Assembly (NCBI RefSeq): GCF_025148445.1
Contig: NZ_CP102270.1
Span: forward strand, 620,001 to 684,000
Source of the DNA: Eshraghiella crossota
GTDB taxonomy: Bacteria; Bacillota; Clostridia; Lachnospirales; Lachnospiraceae
Length of the DNA: 64,000 nt
Direction: 5' to 3'
Positions 63,069-64,000 of this stretch are shown piece by piece. A program made the translations under genes and the position numbers. Position 1 is the stretch's first letter, and each line of letters opens with the position of its first letter. The notes below the pieces were generated by a model that worked only from the letters and a program-made list of their open reading frames with translations, did not search any database and was not told where the DNA came from.

Positions 63069-64000
63069 TTATCTCTTTTCTACAGGTAGAACTCCCGGTT
63101 TAAGATGACTTACATCCATATATACAGGAATTCCGTCTCTATATGTGAGTGTAACTTCTCCTTCAATAAGTGGTTTTAAGTAGTCAATCATCTCAGCGGT
63201 TACGTCATTACCGCGTTCATTAATCCATTCAACAGGAACGGACTTGGCTTCATTGGCAATTCCTGCGATTCTGGCATAGCCGTATTCAATGGTATAAGGG
63301 GCGTTGCTTGAACGGGTCATTGTAACCATTGAAGCGGTCACACCTGCTTCGGCAAGCTCTACAGCCTTATGACCGGAATTAAAAGCTTCGTCAAGGTCTG
63401 TCTTTGAAGCTTCGTGGGCTGCACAACGCTGTAATACATTGACTTCTACAGAACGGACTTTAACACCGATTTCTTCTTTTACGATTTCAGCAAGAGCCTG
63501 TCCGGCACCGCTTAACATCTTGTGACCGAAATGGTCGGCTACACAGTCTCCGGCACTTATATAGTTGCCGGCTTTATCTCGTATACCTTCGGAAATTGCA
63601 ACAATAAGGTTATTATTGGTTTTAAGAAATTCTTTGGCATCTTCGATAAATTTGTCTTTGTCAAAAGGAACCTCAGGCAGATAAATAAAGTGAGGTGCGG
63701 TATTATAACCATTTCTTGCAAGTGCGGATGCGGCGGTAAGCCATCCGGCATCCCTTCCCATTATTTCAACTATGGTTACACTTTTTACCGCATAAATAAA
63801 TGTGTCATGTGCAATTTCAAGAAGGGAGGTTGCAACATATTTTGCAGCGGAACCAAATCCCGGTGTGTGGTCTGTTACCATAAGATCATTGTCAACAGTC
63901 TTTGGTATACCGATTATTTTTACATCACTGCCTATTAAAGAACCATATTCCGAAAGCTTAAGCACAGTGTCCATGGAATCATTGCCACCGATGTAGAAAA
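63069..64000 (-). CDS. pfk: 6-phosphofructokinase, probably pyrophosphate-dependent (5' end outside window)
   Basis: The visible 310 residues lack only the N-terminus; FYIGGNDSM at the window edge continues upstream. IGIPKTVDND (the Lys rather than a Gly before T, as in PPi-type enzymes), VEIMGRDAGWLTAA and the GGND sequence (ATP-type enzymes have GGDGS) point to PPi as phosphoryl donor. It phosphorylates fructose-6-phosphate in glycolysis. It converges on metH. Confidence 0.87.
   Translation of the reverse strand, partial: FYIGGNDSMDTVLKLSEYGSLIGSDVKIIGIPKTVDNDLMVTDHTPGFGSAAKYVATSLLEIAHDTFIYAVKSVTIVEIMGRDAGWLTAASALARNGYNTAPHFIYLPEVPFDKDKFIEDAKEFLKTNNNLIVAISEGIRDKAGNYISAGDCVADHFGHKMLSGAGQALAEIVKEEIGVKVRSVEVNVLQRCAAHEASKTDLDEAFNSGHKAVELAEAGVTASMVTMTRSSNAPYTIEYGYARIAGIANEAKSVPVEWINERGNDVTAEMIDYLKPLIEGEVTLTYRDGIPVYMDVSHLKPGVLPVEKR

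Noticed and set aside
1-64000. tRNA, rRNA or tmRNA genes
   Set aside because: No cloverleaf or rRNA stretch was seen on reading; a covariance search was not possible.

Overview
The window reads as a low-GC, endospore-forming Firmicute of the Clostridia, most likely a Lachnospiraceae gut anaerobe. The evidence is the sporulation genes (spoIIAA-spoIIAB-sigF, spoVAA-spoVAB, spoVAC, spo0A), the Clostridia-type small families, the class II GalT, the B12-dependent methionine synthase with a detached activation domain, and a phosphofructokinase with PPi-type motifs. Species-level placement is inference only.

Layout. (1) 1-23.6 kb is core chromosome, almost all on the + strand: the end of an MgtE magnesium transporter, a MATE pump, a REC-HD-GYP regulator with a nitroreductase, two PLP aminotransferases (one HisC), a zinc-ribbon / DUF5685 / J-domain trio, FolC with a 46-aa protein, a TPR protein, then a sporulation block: spoIIAA-spoIIAB-sigF-spoVAA-spoVAB, a 1103-aa hybrid histidine kinase, an Hpt protein and spo0A. 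A copper chaperone/ATPase pair, an isolated spoVAC, a second MATE pump and a methyltransferase follow. (2) 23.6-27.3 kb is an IS30-family element and a stretch of small or broken genes. (3) 27.4-38.1 kb is a lactose/galactose locus: a divergent AraC regulator, lacZ, a GPH symporter, galK, galE and galT (the Leloir route), a possible 25-aa peptide gene on the opposite strand, and a second AraC regulator. Its leucine and isoleucine codon use differs visibly from the core. (4) 38.6-55.27 kb is a tandem pair of genomic islands inserted in the first codons of a low-molecular-weight protein tyrosine phosphatase gene. The 13-bp core ATCTGCCACGGCA occurs three times (38630, 44578, 55255), each time inside a leader, RBS, start codon and first codons of that gene. 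Island 1 (about 6 kb) carries a type II restriction-modification system with a ribbon-helix-helix regulator, a tyrosine recombinase and a DUF3800 gene pair. Island 2 (about 10.7 kb) carries a small antitoxin-like gene, a Tn916-type excisionase, an HNH nuclease with a partner, AbiH, a sigma-like regulator, a broken phage-type DNA polymerase, a second recombinase and a three-gene GIY-YIG / unknown / membrane-protein cassette. The content is mostly defence-like. (5) 55.2-64 kb returns to core genes: the intact phosphatase, a patatin-like lipase, a GH13 glucosidase, a Bax-inhibitor-1 family protein, metF, the MetH activation protein, metH, and a convergent, partial phosphofructokinase.

How it fits together. 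Three things stand out. First, the hybrid kinase, Hpt protein and Spo0A could form a complete His-Asp-His-Asp relay onto the sporulation master regulator. Second, the islands regenerate the start of the gene they enter, so the target stays expressed while defence cargo accumulates in tandem. Third, several unrecognised gene pairs or triplets in the islands are candidates for undescribed anti-phage systems. All functional statements rest on reading the sequence and on family knowledge; no search was run.
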